Assembly: GCF_002959855.1 (NCBI RefSeq)
Contig: NZ_PPDB01000007.1
Coordinates: forward strand, 736,622 to 800,621
Length of the DNA: 64,000 bases
Direction of reading: 5' to 3'
From: Veillonella denticariosi JCM 15641
GTDB lineage: Bacteria > Bacillota > Negativicutes > Veillonellales > Veillonellaceae
The notes below the pieces were generated by a model. The model was not told the DNA's origin and made no database searches. It saw nothing but the letters and a program-made list of their open reading frames with translations. Positions 54,340-62,852 of the stretch are shown here, one piece after another (positions within the stretch are counted from its first letter, which is position 1; each line of letters starts with the position of its first letter). The translations under genes and the position numbers were made by a program.

Positions 54340-54397
54340 GAAAAAGAGACTGTCCCGGAATCTGTAAACTACAAAATCCCGGGACAGCCTCTTTTTT
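54340..54397 (-). terminator. terminator ending the riboswitch transcript
   Basis: AAAAAAGAGGCTGTCCCGGGAT on the minus strand pairs with CCGGGACAGTCTCTTTTT (one mismatch). It overlaps the stop codon of the 31-codon frame at 54396. Confidence 0.75.
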
Positions 54398-54491
54398 AGG
54401 ATGATGATGAATAAATGCATGCCCTACATTTACCATAAAATATATTAACAGCCACAAACAAAAATGCCGTGGTGATAATACCGAAATTCAT
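54396..54491 (-). CDS. possible 31-residue membrane peptide downstream of a cobalamin riboswitch
   Basis: Short frame MNFGIITTAFLFVAVNIFYG followed by KCRAC and a serine tail: one hydrophobic helix of about 17 residues and a CxxC pair. It lies downstream of the cobalamin riboswitch and its terminator, and its stop codon touches the next terminator, so it exactly fills the transcript. Support for translation is limited: the only binding site is GGTGA very close to the ATG, and the start region lies in a GTGGTGAT/ATCACCAC hairpin. It may be a real miniprotein, or the transcript may be noncoding. Confidence 0.3.
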   Translation of the reverse strand: MNFGIITTAFLFVAVNIFYGKCRACIYSSSS

Positions 54492-54545
54492 AAATCACCA
54501 CGACTGAACGACAAAAGCAAAAACTTTCGACTTTGATTAACAGAC

Positions 54546-54577
54546 TAAAAAATCCTTTTTACGGGTACGCAAAAAGG
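54546..54577 (-). terminator. riboswitch-controlled terminator
   Basis: Minus strand TCCTTTTTGCG-TACC-CGTAAAAAGGA (one G-U) then TTTTTT, 50 bases after the riboswitch core; probably the expression platform. Confidence 0.7.
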
Positions 54578-54627
54578 AGATTCAAACTTCTCCTCCCTAT
54601 CGCTCGTAGGTCAAATGGTGAATGTTG

Positions 54628-54771
54628 AATAGGCAGTTCTCCTGACTCGGCATCAACGCTCATCCGGCCTTCCCAGTTTCCCAGTGACTTAATCGGATTC
54701 GCTCAACCATACAGTGGCGGGACCGTGCCGGCCTTTAACCGGCTTCTCTATTATGCTTTTCAGCACCTATT
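54628..54771 (-). ncRNA. cobalamin riboswitch without a recognisable target gene
   Basis: Minus-strand RNA with the conserved adenosylcobalamin-riboswitch elements: P1 AATAGG/CCTATT, GCATAATAGAGAAGCCGG, the B12-box core CACGGTCCCGCCACTGTA, and GATGCCGAGTCAGGAGAACTG. The distal P5-P6 region appears intact. A terminator follows, consistent with transcriptional control by B12. The transcript then meets only a 31-codon frame and another terminator before tRNA-Leu; no B12-related gene lies downstream. Confidence 0.9.
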
Positions 54772-54798
54772 CCCAAATATGTTCTTTTGTATGCTTTT

Positions 54799-54827
54799 AT
54801 TCTAACAGTCCCCATTCATTAAGTCAA
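54799..54827 (-). promoter_or_regulatory. promoter of the riboswitch transcript
   Basis: Minus strand TTGACT (54827-54822), exactly 17 bases, TAGAAT (54804-54799); predicted start near 54792, some 20 bases before riboswitch P1. Confidence 0.7.
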
Positions 54828-54881
54828 TACGGCAGTAGCATATTTATTAATAAAAAAATGCTATGTAGGTCTGCCGTATTG
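54825..54881 (-). terminator. inverted repeat behind the ABC exporter operon
   Basis: CAATACGGCAG / CTGCCGTATTG, perfect 11-bp stem with an inner TAGCAT/ATGCTA stem and a T-rich loop. Downstream of the last permease gene, it probably separates it from the riboswitch; the -35 of that promoter overlaps its edge. Confidence 0.5.
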
Positions 54882-54922
54882 TTATAACAGAAATGAACAG
54901 TTCAACCATCCAGAAAATATGC

Positions 54923-56038
54923 TTATCCCACGCGGTTTCTAAACAGCCAGCCCGCTATGGACATGGTTATAACAGTCAGGATAATCATAGGAATAAAATT
55001 GAACCATATATCAACGAATCCTGCCCCTTCCAAATAAACCCGCCGTATCGCTTCGGTAGAAAAGCGCATAGGATTTACATATGTAATATATTGCAATAAT
55101 TTCGGCATATTATGAATCGGCGTAGCCAATCCGGATAATAACGCCAAGGGCAATAAAAAAACTAAAACATATACGAGGACCTGCTGCATATTTTTAGCAA
55201 TGGCCGAAATAGATAATCCCAACCCGATGCTGCTGCATATAAATGTAAATAATACGGCATAGACGAGAAAAATATTTCCTCGGAACGGAACTTGAAACCA
55301 GAACATAGCCAGTAATAGCAATACACTACTTTGAAACAGCCCTATAAACATTGGAGGTATGGACTTTGCAATCAAAATCTGCAGGGAGGATACAGGCGTT
55401 ACCAACAGCTGGTCAAAGGTTCCCTGCTCTCGTTCTCGCGCCACCGATAGGCCGCCCAGCATGATGACTTGTGTCATGCTGACCAAGACGACGAGACCGG
55501 CTAAAAAGGTCCATGAAGACTGCTGATTTTCATTATACCACGTACGAGATTCAATCGTGATACCCTTATGTCCAACACCTAACGAGGTCTGATTGAATTG
55601 AGAAATAATTTGTCCCATATACGAAGCGGCAACACCTGATGTCATAGAATTTGTTCCGTTTGCAATAACCGTAATTGATGAAGGCTGTTGATGTTTTAAT
55701 TTTTCTTCAAAATCCTGAGGTATGATAACCGCCATAATCACCTCGTTAGAATCGATAAGCGGGGCGATTACATCGGGGGAGTCCGCAACTTTATACAAGC
55801 TAAAGATACCCGATGAATTGATGGTTGACTCCAGAGCAGCCGACGTTTGTGTATGACTTTCATCAACCAGTACATAGGGAACCTTGTTGAGGTTATATGT
55901 CGCGGCATAACCGAAGAGGAATCCTTGAATAATAACCGGTACCAGTAAGATTATACGAGTTTTCGGATCTTTGAAGGTGGCTATCAGCTCTTTCCATATG
56001 ATAGCGACAATCTGATTCCAGTATAGGCGCCAATTCAT
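54923..56038 (-). CDS. ABC-2 type exporter permease (YbhR-like)
   Basis: 371 residues from the ATG at 56038 (AAGGTGG upstream; an ATG three bases earlier is also possible). N-terminal helix, large periplasmic domain (about 50-170), then five helices with SVAREREQGTFDQLLVTPVS, the cytoplasmic coupling segment of ABC-2 permeases. With the preceding permease it forms a heterodimeric channel for the tandem ATPase. Last gene of a five-gene export operon; the stop and start codons with the upstream gene overlap. Confidence 0.9.
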   Translation of the reverse strand: MNWRLYWNQIVAIIWKELIATFKDPKTRIILLVPVIIQGFLFGYAATYNLNKVPYVLVDESHTQTSAALESTINSSGIFSLYKVADSPDVIAPLIDSNEVIMAVIIPQDFEEKLKHQQPSSITVIANGTNSMTSGVAASYMGQIISQFNQTSLGVGHKGITIESRTWYNENQQSSWTFLAGLVVLVSMTQVIMLGGLSVAREREQGTFDQLLVTPVSSLQILIAKSIPPMFIGLFQSSVLLLLAMFWFQVPFRGNIFLVYAVLFTFICSSIGLGLSISAIAKNMQQVLVYVLVFLLPLALLSGLATPIHNMPKLLQYITYVNPMRFSTEAIRRVYLEGAGFVDIWFNFIPMIILTVITMSIAGWLFRNRVG

Positions 56039-57150
56039 CATTCCACCTTCTTCCTCGTAATATGAATCGTCAAAAATGTAAAACAAACAGCAAACCCAGA
56101 TAAAACGGCGCTGTTCTTAATAATTAAATACCAGTTATTTCCACCCAGAAACAACGATTTCAACAGTTCCAAATAGTACGTAGGCGGTAACATTCGCGAA
56201 ATATATTGAATCGCCACAGGCTGAGAATGAGGATCAAACAAAAAACCTGTCAACATCAAAGCCGGTAGAAAGCTCGTAAGTGATGCCATTTGACACGCTA
56301 AAAACTGCTTTTTCGTAAGTGCGGATATAAGCAGCCCCATATTTAAAGAAACAATTAAATACAATGTGGACACGATGCAGATGATCCATAAGGAACCACG
56401 CATCGGCACGTCATAAAAAAAATACGATACACCGAGGCAAAACAGCAGCCCCAACATGGCCAATACATAATAAGGCACTACCTTAGCCAAAATAATTTCA
56501 ATAGGCTTAACCGGTGTAACGAATAAAGCCTCGAAAGTCCCCCGTTCCCACTCTCTGGCCATGACGACAGCCGTAAGAAATACGGATACAATCGTCATGA
56601 TAATCATTATGAGCCCGGGAATCAAAAACCATGTACTCGTATTTTCCTCATTAAACCACATGCGATAGTTCATCGTTATATATCCGCCACGCATCATAAA
56701 CGGAATATTCTTAGCCGCCCACAAATTGATGGCTGAGGTAACATAACTTTGCACACTCATCGCTACCGAAGTGTCGACACCGTAGTAAATCCCCTGTACC
56801 TTTCCTTGTCCGCGCATAACTTGAGACGAAAAATCCTGTGGAATCACCAGTATGGCATCCACCTTTCGTTTTTCCATCAACAGTTCCGCCGTATTTCTAT
56901 CGCGAACCGCTATGGGTTGAAAGTACTCAGACCCGTTTAATGAATCGTACACACTCTCGGACATTGCATCCTGACGTTCCATAACCACCGCTATCGGTAC
57001 ATGCTTAACATCCAACGTTACCCCTGAACCGATGAGGATAATAAGGAGTATGGGTAGTACGACCCCCAGCAAAATAGTGCTGGGGTCGCGCAATACCTGT
57101 AAGGTTTCCTTATGTACCAATGAGGAAAACCGTTTTATAAAGCCGTTCAT
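56038..57150 (-). CDS. ABC-2 type exporter permease (YbhS-like)
   Basis: 370 residues, same architecture as its neighbour: HKETLQVLRDPSTILLGVVLP (N-terminal helix and elbow), periplasmic domain, then VVMAREWERGTFEALFVTPV and four further helices. Paralogue of the following permease. Its ATG overlaps the stop codon of the ATPase gene (ATGA), showing tight coupling. Substrate unknown; YbhFSR in E. coli exports drugs and Na+/H+ has been suggested. Confidence 0.9.
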   Translation of the reverse strand: MNGFIKRFSSLVHKETLQVLRDPSTILLGVVLPILLIILIGSGVTLDVKHVPIAVVMERQDAMSESVYDSLNGSEYFQPIAVRDRNTAELLMEKRKVDAILVIPQDFSSQVMRGQGKVQGIYYGVDTSVAMSVQSYVTSAINLWAAKNIPFMMRGGYITMNYRMWFNEENTSTWFLIPGLIMIIMTIVSVFLTAVVMAREWERGTFEALFVTPVKPIEIILAKVVPYYVLAMLGLLFCLGVSYFFYDVPMRGSLWIICIVSTLYLIVSLNMGLLISALTKKQFLACQMASLTSFLPALMLTGFLFDPHSQPVAIQYISRMLPPTYYLELLKSLFLGGNNWYLIIKNSAVLSGFAVCFTFLTIHITRKKVE

Positions 57151-58946
57151 GCGTTCCCCTCCTGTTCCCGCTTTTTCAATATGACGGAGATAAACGCTTC
57201 ATCCATAGTACAGGTCTCATCTCCGGCAGTCCGTCTGACCTCATCCGGTGTGCCCAATACAACGAGCTTACCCGCATCCTGAATCATAATACGGTCACAA
57301 TATTCCGATTCATCCATAAAATGAGTCGTAATAATAATCGTTGTTCCCCGTTTTGATAAAGAGGTAATCTGTCGCCAGAAATTACGCCGCGTAAGAGGAT
57401 CAATACCACTTGTGGGCTCATCCAAAAAGAGAATTTTAGGCTCATGCATTAACGCAGCCGCCATGGACAAGCGTTGTTTATAACCGCCTGGCAGATCACC
57501 GGCCATCATACCTCTCACGTCGTTCAGACGGAACTCCTTAATAACAGCTTCTATCCGATCAAGCTTCTTCTGTCCGTGAAGGCCGTACACACCGGCAAAA
57601 AATTTCAAGTTTTCCATAACGGACAGATTACCGTACAAAGAAAATTTTTGCGCTACATATCCGAAATTGCTTCGCGCCGCTGTACGGGATTTAACGACAT
57701 CAACACCGGCCACATGCAAATCGCCGCTCGTTACAGGCAACAATCCACAAAGCATACGAAATGTCGTCGTCTTGCCGGCACCGTTTGGTCCGAGCAATCC
57801 GAATACTTCTCCGCGCTGCACCGTAAACGAGGTATTGGCAACCGCCGTAAAATCACCGAACTTTCTCACCAAATGAGATACGGAAATCTCTACATGCGGC
57901 TCGGCCATTTCATTTGGGGTCAATAAACGATTTCGTTCTTTTTCTATTGCACTTTCATCTATGTCCATATTTAAACGCCCTGAAAGCTCAGCCCCGTGCC
58001 CGGAGGTAAATTCATCCTCTTTTAACAGCATCATAAAGGTATCTTCCAAGCGGCTCTGAACAGGCTGTTCCTCCATACCGTACTCGCTAAGCCAAGAAAT
58101 CGAAGGTACTTCTTTCGTTTTTATGTACCGCACGGCACCGGCCTCCGGAACGGCATCTATCACGCATTGTGTATCATCCATCAATGCGGCCTGCACATTT
58201 CTCATGCTCAATGGTTTAGGAATCTTTACCTGAAAGCATCGCCCCTCAGACATTTTAATTAATTCATGCGGCGTCCCCGTTGCCAAAAATCGCCCCTTAT
58301 TGAGGACGAAAACATCTTTACAACGCTCCGCCTCGTCCATATACGCTGTACTGACAAGTACGCTGATTCCATCTGTACGTACCAGCGACTCTAAAATCTC
58401 CCATAGCTCACGTCTTGAAAACGGGTCGACCCCTACGGTAGGCTCATCAAGCAGCAACAGCTCCGGAGATCGCACCAGTGTGCAGGCCAAGCTGAGCTTT
58501 TGCTTCATACCGCCCGATAATTTACCGGCGGGACGCTTCGTAAATTTTGATAGCCCCGTCATATGCAGTAATTTTTCGAACCGTTCCGTTCTCACCCCCG
58601 GAGGGATACCGTGTAAATCCGCATACAGATTCATGTTTTCACTGACCGATAATTCCTCATAAAGGCCGAATTTCTGAGGCATATAACTGAGTCTATCTTG
58701 AACTTCCTGAGAATATGCTTTCACATCCATTCCGAGAACATCTAAAGAGCCCGACGTGGAATCCAATAAACCGGCTATCAACCGGATAAGCGTTGTCTTC
58801 CCCGCACCATCCGGTCCCACTAATGCCGTTAAACATCCTTTCCGAATTTTAAAATCCAGATGGTCCAATGCTATTATAGGATCAGCTCCGACAATGGGAA
58901 ATTCTTTATATAATTGTGACGCTTCGATTGCATATACATCATTCAC
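57147..58946 (-). CDS. tandem-ATPase ABC exporter subunit (YbhF-like)
   Basis: 599 residues with two complete nucleotide-binding domains in one chain. First: GPDGAGKTTLIRLIAGLLDS, LSGGMKQKLSLA, LLLLDEPTVGVDP. Second (from about residue 330): GPNGAGKTTTFRMLCGLLPV, LPGGYKQRLSMA, ILFLDEPTSGIDP. The second signature motif is LPGGY rather than LSGGQ, as in some YbhF proteins. It powers the two ABC-2 permeases encoded next. Ten bases behind the hlyD-type gene. Confidence 0.92.
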   Translation of the reverse strand: MNDVYAIEASQLYKEFPIVGADPIIALDHLDFKIRKGCLTALVGPDGAGKTTLIRLIAGLLDSTSGSLDVLGMDVKAYSQEVQDRLSYMPQKFGLYEELSVSENMNLYADLHGIPPGVRTERFEKLLHMTGLSKFTKRPAGKLSGGMKQKLSLACTLVRSPELLLLDEPTVGVDPFSRRELWEILESLVRTDGISVLVSTAYMDEAERCKDVFVLNKGRFLATGTPHELIKMSEGRCFQVKIPKPLSMRNVQAALMDDTQCVIDAVPEAGAVRYIKTKEVPSISWLSEYGMEEQPVQSRLEDTFMMLLKEDEFTSGHGAELSGRLNMDIDESAIEKERNRLLTPNEMAEPHVEISVSHLVRKFGDFTAVANTSFTVQRGEVFGLLGPNGAGKTTTFRMLCGLLPVTSGDLHVAGVDVVKSRTAARSNFGYVAQKFSLYGNLSVMENLKFFAGVYGLHGQKKLDRIEAVIKEFRLNDVRGMMAGDLPGGYKQRLSMAAALMHEPKILFLDEPTSGIDPLTRRNFWRQITSLSKRGTTIIITTHFMDESEYCDRIMIQDAGKLVVLGTPDEVRRTAGDETCTMDEAFISVILKKREQEGNA

Positions 58947-58955
58947 CGCACACCT

Positions 58956-59996
58956 CTATATATCAACGGAAACAGTGGCAGGCATTCCTAAACGAAGGCG
59001 ATTATCAGGGTCATCCACATAGACCCGCACTTCATACACAAGTGTAGTACGCACATCCTCCGTTTCTACCGATTTAGGTGTAAATTCCGCTACGGAAGAA
59101 ATATATCCGATTGTGCCGTGAATCGGTTCATTCTTATCGGTATCCGTCGTCACATTCGCATCCATACCGTTATAAATTTTCCCTAAATCCCGTTCGTTCA
59201 CATATACACGAACCCATTTCTTAGTATTCTCAGCCAACTTAAATACAGGTGTATTCGGTGAAGCCATATCACCGACCTGTAACAATCGGGCCGTTATAAC
59301 ACCGTCTATAGGAGCCGTTAATACGGTTTGGTTCAACAAGAACTCCTGACGGGCCAGTTCACTTTTCATCGCATCCAATTGTGCCTGTGCCTGTGCTATA
59401 TCTTCCTGTCTCGGTCCTGCAACGGCTAAATTATAAGCTTGCTGAGCCTCATTCAATTTAGCTTCTGCCACTTTCACCTTCGCCTGTATATCATCTACGG
59501 ACTGTCGACTGACGGCCTTACCATTTGAAGCATTATAAGATTTTTGCAACTTATCGGACTCCTGCTTCGATTGAGCCAGCGAAGCCTCTGCAGATGTAAC
59601 TCGTGCCGATGCCTGGGCGATTTCTTCAGGTCTGCTGCCTGCCTGTAGCTTAGCCACTACCGCTTCCTGTGCTGCAATGGTATCCTTAGCCTGCTGTACA
59701 GCAAGACTCAATTCATCAGAATGCAAATAGCCCAGTATCTGCCCCTTGGTTACGACCGCCCCTTCATCCACTAACAGGTTGGAAATCCGATCGCTGCCCC
59801 GGAATGCAACATTCACTTCACGCAGATTCACATTGCCTTGCAACACAATGTGATGTGCGGCCTTATACGCTTCATATTGATAATAAGCATAATAACCTGC
59901 ACCGCCCAGAATAATTAGAAGAGCAATCATTATACTTATACATTTTTTTCTATTATTCGCCATCCATCGTTTAACAGCATCAAGTTTCTCTTTCAT
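58956..59996 (-). CDS. HlyD-family periplasmic adaptor (YbhG-like)
   Basis: 346 residues from the ATG at 59996 (GAAGGGG upstream). A short cytoplasmic tail, one membrane anchor (about 20-42), a barrel-sandwich half (GNVNLREVNVAFRGSDRIS), a long coiled-coil hairpin (about 85-200; AQQAYNLAVAGPRQEDIAQA) and the second half (TVLTAPIDGVITARLLQVGD). It bridges the inner-membrane ABC exporter and the TolC-type channel encoded just upstream; the GPRQEDIAQA segment contacts the channel in related proteins. Confidence 0.9.
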   Translation of the reverse strand: MKEKLDAVKRWMANNRKKCISIMIALLIILGGAGYYAYYQYEAYKAAHHIVLQGNVNLREVNVAFRGSDRISNLLVDEGAVVTKGQILGYLHSDELSLAVQQAKDTIAAQEAVVAKLQAGSRPEEIAQASARVTSAEASLAQSKQESDKLQKSYNASNGKAVSRQSVDDIQAKVKVAEAKLNEAQQAYNLAVAGPRQEDIAQAQAQLDAMKSELARQEFLLNQTVLTAPIDGVITARLLQVGDMASPNTPVFKLAENTKKWVRVYVNERDLGKIYNGMDANVTTDTDKNEPIHGTIGYISSVAEFTPKSVETEDVRTTLVYEVRVYVDDPDNRLRLGMPATVSVDI

Positions 59997-60017
59997 AGTC
60001 ATTCCCCTTCTCTGACA

Positions 60018-61718
60018 CTATTTCTTAGCATGCGAATCCGCCTCTGCCGCCTGATCGATGTCCATAGCTTCCCAGCCACCGCCCAGAGACTTGAATAAAC
60101 GGATGGTATCGGCAAATTCCTGTCCCCGACTCATGATATATTGCCGCCTTGCGGATAATACATTTCGTCTCGCATCAAGAACACTCAAATAATCGCTAAG
60201 ACCGGAGTCGAAATTGGTTTGTGCCAGCGACTCCGCTTGTTTTGAAGATTCTACGGCAGATTTTAATTCCTCGGACTTAATGTAATCCTGAGATGCATCC
60301 GTCACCGCATTTCGAACCTCCCCGACAGCTTTCAAAACAGTTTCTTCATAATCAGCTAAATATTCCTGTTCCTTTTCCGTTTGTACTTTTATATTTTTCC
60401 GGATAGCTCCGGCATGGAAAATAGGCATCGTTATTGACGGTCCTATTCCGATCATTTTCCCGATGACTGAAACGAGTCCACCCGATGCAAACGACTCCAA
60501 TCCTATACTGCCATTCAGTGAAAATCTAGGCTTAAGATCAGCCTTTGCGGACTTCGTTTTCTGCTGTTGTGCCGCAATACGTCGTTCAGCCGCCTGTATA
60601 TCCGGCCGTTGCCGCAAAGCTTCCGCCGGTATGCCGATAAACATATGCGGATCCACCGTCGGTAACGAAGCATTATCCATCAATAACCCATCGACTTCGC
60701 CCGGAACCGTTCCTGTCAATATAGAGATGGCCGACATTGTGGATGCTATATTTTTCTTTAATGAAGGAATCTCCGCCTGAGTCTGAGACAATGCATATGT
60801 AGCCTGTTGTACCGGTAATTCATTTATAACGCCTGACTGATAATTTACCTTGAGCAGTTCCAACGCTTCCTGTTGGCGCTTCACATCATCTTCCGTAATG
60901 CGTAGTTGCTCCTGCAAGGTTCTTAACGACATATACTGTAATGCGATTTCCGCACTCAATGATACCCATGTGGAATATAAATCCGCCTGTGAAGCCTGCA
61001 ACGAATTCGATGCAGCACGTGAATTGGCTTTTTGTCTTCCGAATATATCAATTTCCCATCGGGCATCCACGCCCAGTTTGCCGGTTTCTACAGTTCTCGT
61101 CGTCTTATCCGGTAAAGGTAAACTCTTTATTTCTTCTCGGTCCGAATCCCATTCGCCCTGCCCCCTGTTAGCAGACCATGAACCGGAAGCATCCAGCCAA
61201 GGTAATCGTTGCGCTTCAGCAATTCCCAACTGCAACCGTCCCTGTCTAACTCGAGAGCGCGCCACTTCTAATTGCCGGTTATTTTTAAGAGTTAAATCAA
61301 TTAACTGATCCAATACGGGATCGTTAAAAACCTTCCACCAATGAGCTAATTCATCTTCACTGACCGCTTTTCCTTCCACAACCTCATACGGTGTCGGATG
61401 TTTTCCCGCTTCTTCCACCCAAGAATGCTCATTCAATTCTTTGGTTGCTTTTTGTTTTTCTGAAAGCTTCGCTTCATCAGCAGATGACTTCTTTTTCTTT
61501 TTATCTTTTTCGGCCTTGTAATACGATGCAATAACAGGACTGCCTTGATTAGTCGTATTAACAGTGGTCTCATTTCCATGCTGTACTTTCGTTATATCCC
61601 GATTAGTTCGACTCACATCGTCATTCGATTGACTGAAACTGATGCCTCCGCCAGCGCTCCAAGCCCCCAGCGCTAAACATATATAAACAATTAAAAGTTG
61701 TTTTCTATTCGTCTTCAT
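60018..61718 (-). CDS. TolC/NodT-type outer-membrane efflux channel
   Basis: 566 residues from the ATG at 61718 (AAGAGG upstream). Signal peptide about 1-27 without a clear lipobox, then a long, lysine-rich disordered segment (about 50-100; KAEKDKKKKKSSADEAKLSE), then the two outer-membrane-efflux repeats with ARSRVRQGRLQLGIAEAQR and TGTVPGEVDGLL. Forms the trimeric tunnel that completes the export system. The charged linker before the barrel is unusual. First gene of the operon, divergent from the XRE gene. Confidence 0.88.
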   Translation of the reverse strand: MKTNRKQLLIVYICLALGAWSAGGGISFSQSNDDVSRTNRDITKVQHGNETTVNTTNQGSPVIASYYKAEKDKKKKKSSADEAKLSEKQKATKELNEHSWVEEAGKHPTPYEVVEGKAVSEDELAHWWKVFNDPVLDQLIDLTLKNNRQLEVARSRVRQGRLQLGIAEAQRLPWLDASGSWSANRGQGEWDSDREEIKSLPLPDKTTRTVETGKLGVDARWEIDIFGRQKANSRAASNSLQASQADLYSTWVSLSAEIALQYMSLRTLQEQLRITEDDVKRQQEALELLKVNYQSGVINELPVQQATYALSQTQAEIPSLKKNIASTMSAISILTGTVPGEVDGLLMDNASLPTVDPHMFIGIPAEALRQRPDIQAAERRIAAQQQKTKSAKADLKPRFSLNGSIGLESFASGGLVSVIGKMIGIGPSITMPIFHAGAIRKNIKVQTEKEQEYLADYEETVLKAVGEVRNAVTDASQDYIKSEELKSAVESSKQAESLAQTNFDSGLSDYLSVLDARRNVLSARRQYIMSRGQEFADTIRLFKSLGGGWEAMDIDQAAEADSHAKK

Positions 61719-61886
61719 AGCAAACCTCTTTTCATTTCCATATATACGTATCATTATATATTCATCATATAATATAAAACCGTTATTTATCAATAATATG
61801 AAGTATCATTACAATCTAGCTTGAGTTTTATCCGGCTTTCACATAAAATTAAAAATGTATTAATATAATTCAAGTGGAGGCCCATC

Positions 61887-62165
61887 ATGTATATCGGTGA
61901 AATCATCAAAACCTATCGCGAACAACATAATATGACGGTTGAGGAGTTCGCAACCAGATCAAATCTAAGTCAAACAGAAATCAATCAATTGGAAGAACTA
62001 TTTCAAGCCGATGGAAGGACACCCCATCCTGTTGCGATGCGACAAATCAAAAGTATAGCAGAAGCCATCGACCAGCCAATTTCCATCATTATGAATCAGA
62101 TTTCTTCGGATCAAGAAATCGTCGTTAACGTAGTGGCTGAATCGGATCAACCTCACGCAAAATAG
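61887..62165 (+). CDS. small XRE-type helix-turn-helix protein
   Basis: 92 residues. Residues 5-60 form a Cro/C1-type HTH: IIKTYREQHNMTVEEFATRS, NLSQTEINQLEELF, then AMRQIKSIAEAIDQPISIIM. The C-terminal 25 residues are not typical of a sensor domain. GGAGG lies seven bases before the ATG and a TATAAT box 19-24 bases before. Divergently placed 168 bases from the TolC gene, so it may regulate the export operon; this is inferred from position only. Confidence 0.8.
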   Translation: MYIGEIIKTYREQHNMTVEEFATRSNLSQTEINQLEELFQADGRTPHPVAMRQIKSIAEAIDQPISIIMNQISSDQEIVVNVVAESDQPHAK

Positions 62166-62348
62166 TATGATACTTACACCATCAGGTAACAAAAGCTCAT
62201 CATCGCTAATAAACATCTTCTGTATAATAATTAATGTAAACAAACTTAGATAATATATAGTAACAATACTACATTGTAAAAATAGTACTACGTTATATTA
62301 ATAAATAACTAGATACGATACAGTAATAGAAAATATGCCATAACAACG

Positions 62349-62404
62349 ATAAAAGAGACTGTCCTCGAAATGCGATTCTACTGCATTTTGAGGACAGTCT
62401 CTTA
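62349..62404. terminator. long hairpin terminator, GACTGTCC type
   Basis: AAGAGACTGTCCTC / GAGGACAGTCTCTT perfect 14-bp stem with inner ATGC/GCAT pairing. Same outer stem as at 54340. Confidence 0.75.
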
Positions 62405-62438
62405 ATTGTGTTTAAAAATTGGGGGTTATAGGACAAAA

Positions 62439-62464
62439 AGAAAAAACCGCACAACCGTGCGGGT
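62439..62464 (-). terminator. terminator behind tRNA-Arg(ACG)
   Basis: Minus strand CCGCAC-GGTT-GTGCGG then TTTTTTCTTTTT. Confidence 0.85.
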
Positions 62465-62469
62465 TAATT

Positions 62470-62547
62470 TGGTGACCCAGAAGGGATTCGAACCCCTGGC
62501 CTTTTGATTCGTAGTCAAACGCTCTATCCAGCTGAGCTACTGAGTCA
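62470..62547 (-). tRNA. tRNA-Arg (anticodon ACG)
   Basis: Minus strand, acceptor TGACTCA/TGGGTCA with encoded CCA. Anticodon stem TTTGA/TCAAA encloses CTACGAA, anticodon ACG (wobble A likely deaminated to inosine, reads CGU/C/A). GGTTCGAATCC in the T arm. Confidence 0.95.
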
Positions 62548-62646
62548 TAAATTGAGTACTCACTCATATTAACATAATGTCTACTTTAAAGCAAGCATTT
62601 ATTTAACATTTAGAGTACTTCACAGCCAAAAGGCTGAAAATAAATT

Positions 62647-62722
62647 TGGCAGGGGCAGTAGGACTTGAACCCACAACCAACGGTTTTGGAGACCGCTACT
62701 CTACCAATTGAGCTATACCCCT
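62647..62722 (-). tRNA. tRNA-Trp (anticodon CCA)
   Basis: 76 bases on the minus strand, acceptor AGGGGTA/TGCCCCT, discriminator G, encoded CCA. Anticodon loop CTCCAAA gives anticodon CCA. The T arm contains GGTTCAAGTCC. Confidence 0.95.
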
Positions 62723-62770
62723 ATCTCCACCAAGCGATGCTTGATACTTGATTATCATAACAAAAAACAG

Positions 62771-62852
62771 GGACACTGTCAAGAAATACGCGCATTCTAA
62801 ATAGTAAAATCACCGTGTCCCGGAAGGAAAAGAGCCCTAAAAAGGGCTCTTA
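62771..62852. terminator. two consecutive hairpins upstream of tRNA-Trp
   Basis: GGGACAC...GTGTCCC (62771-62822, long loop), then AAGAGCCCT-AAAA-AGGGCTCTT (62829-62852), a strong stem. They probably end transcription coming from the rRNA side or form leader structure. Confidence 0.6.

Larger units (their letters stand above)
62166..62469. other. noncoding interval with two hairpins
   Basis: AT-rich stretch after the XRE gene with no convincing frame. It holds the hairpin at 62349-62404 and the tRNA-Arg terminator at 62439-62464; nothing else recognised. Confidence 0.6.
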
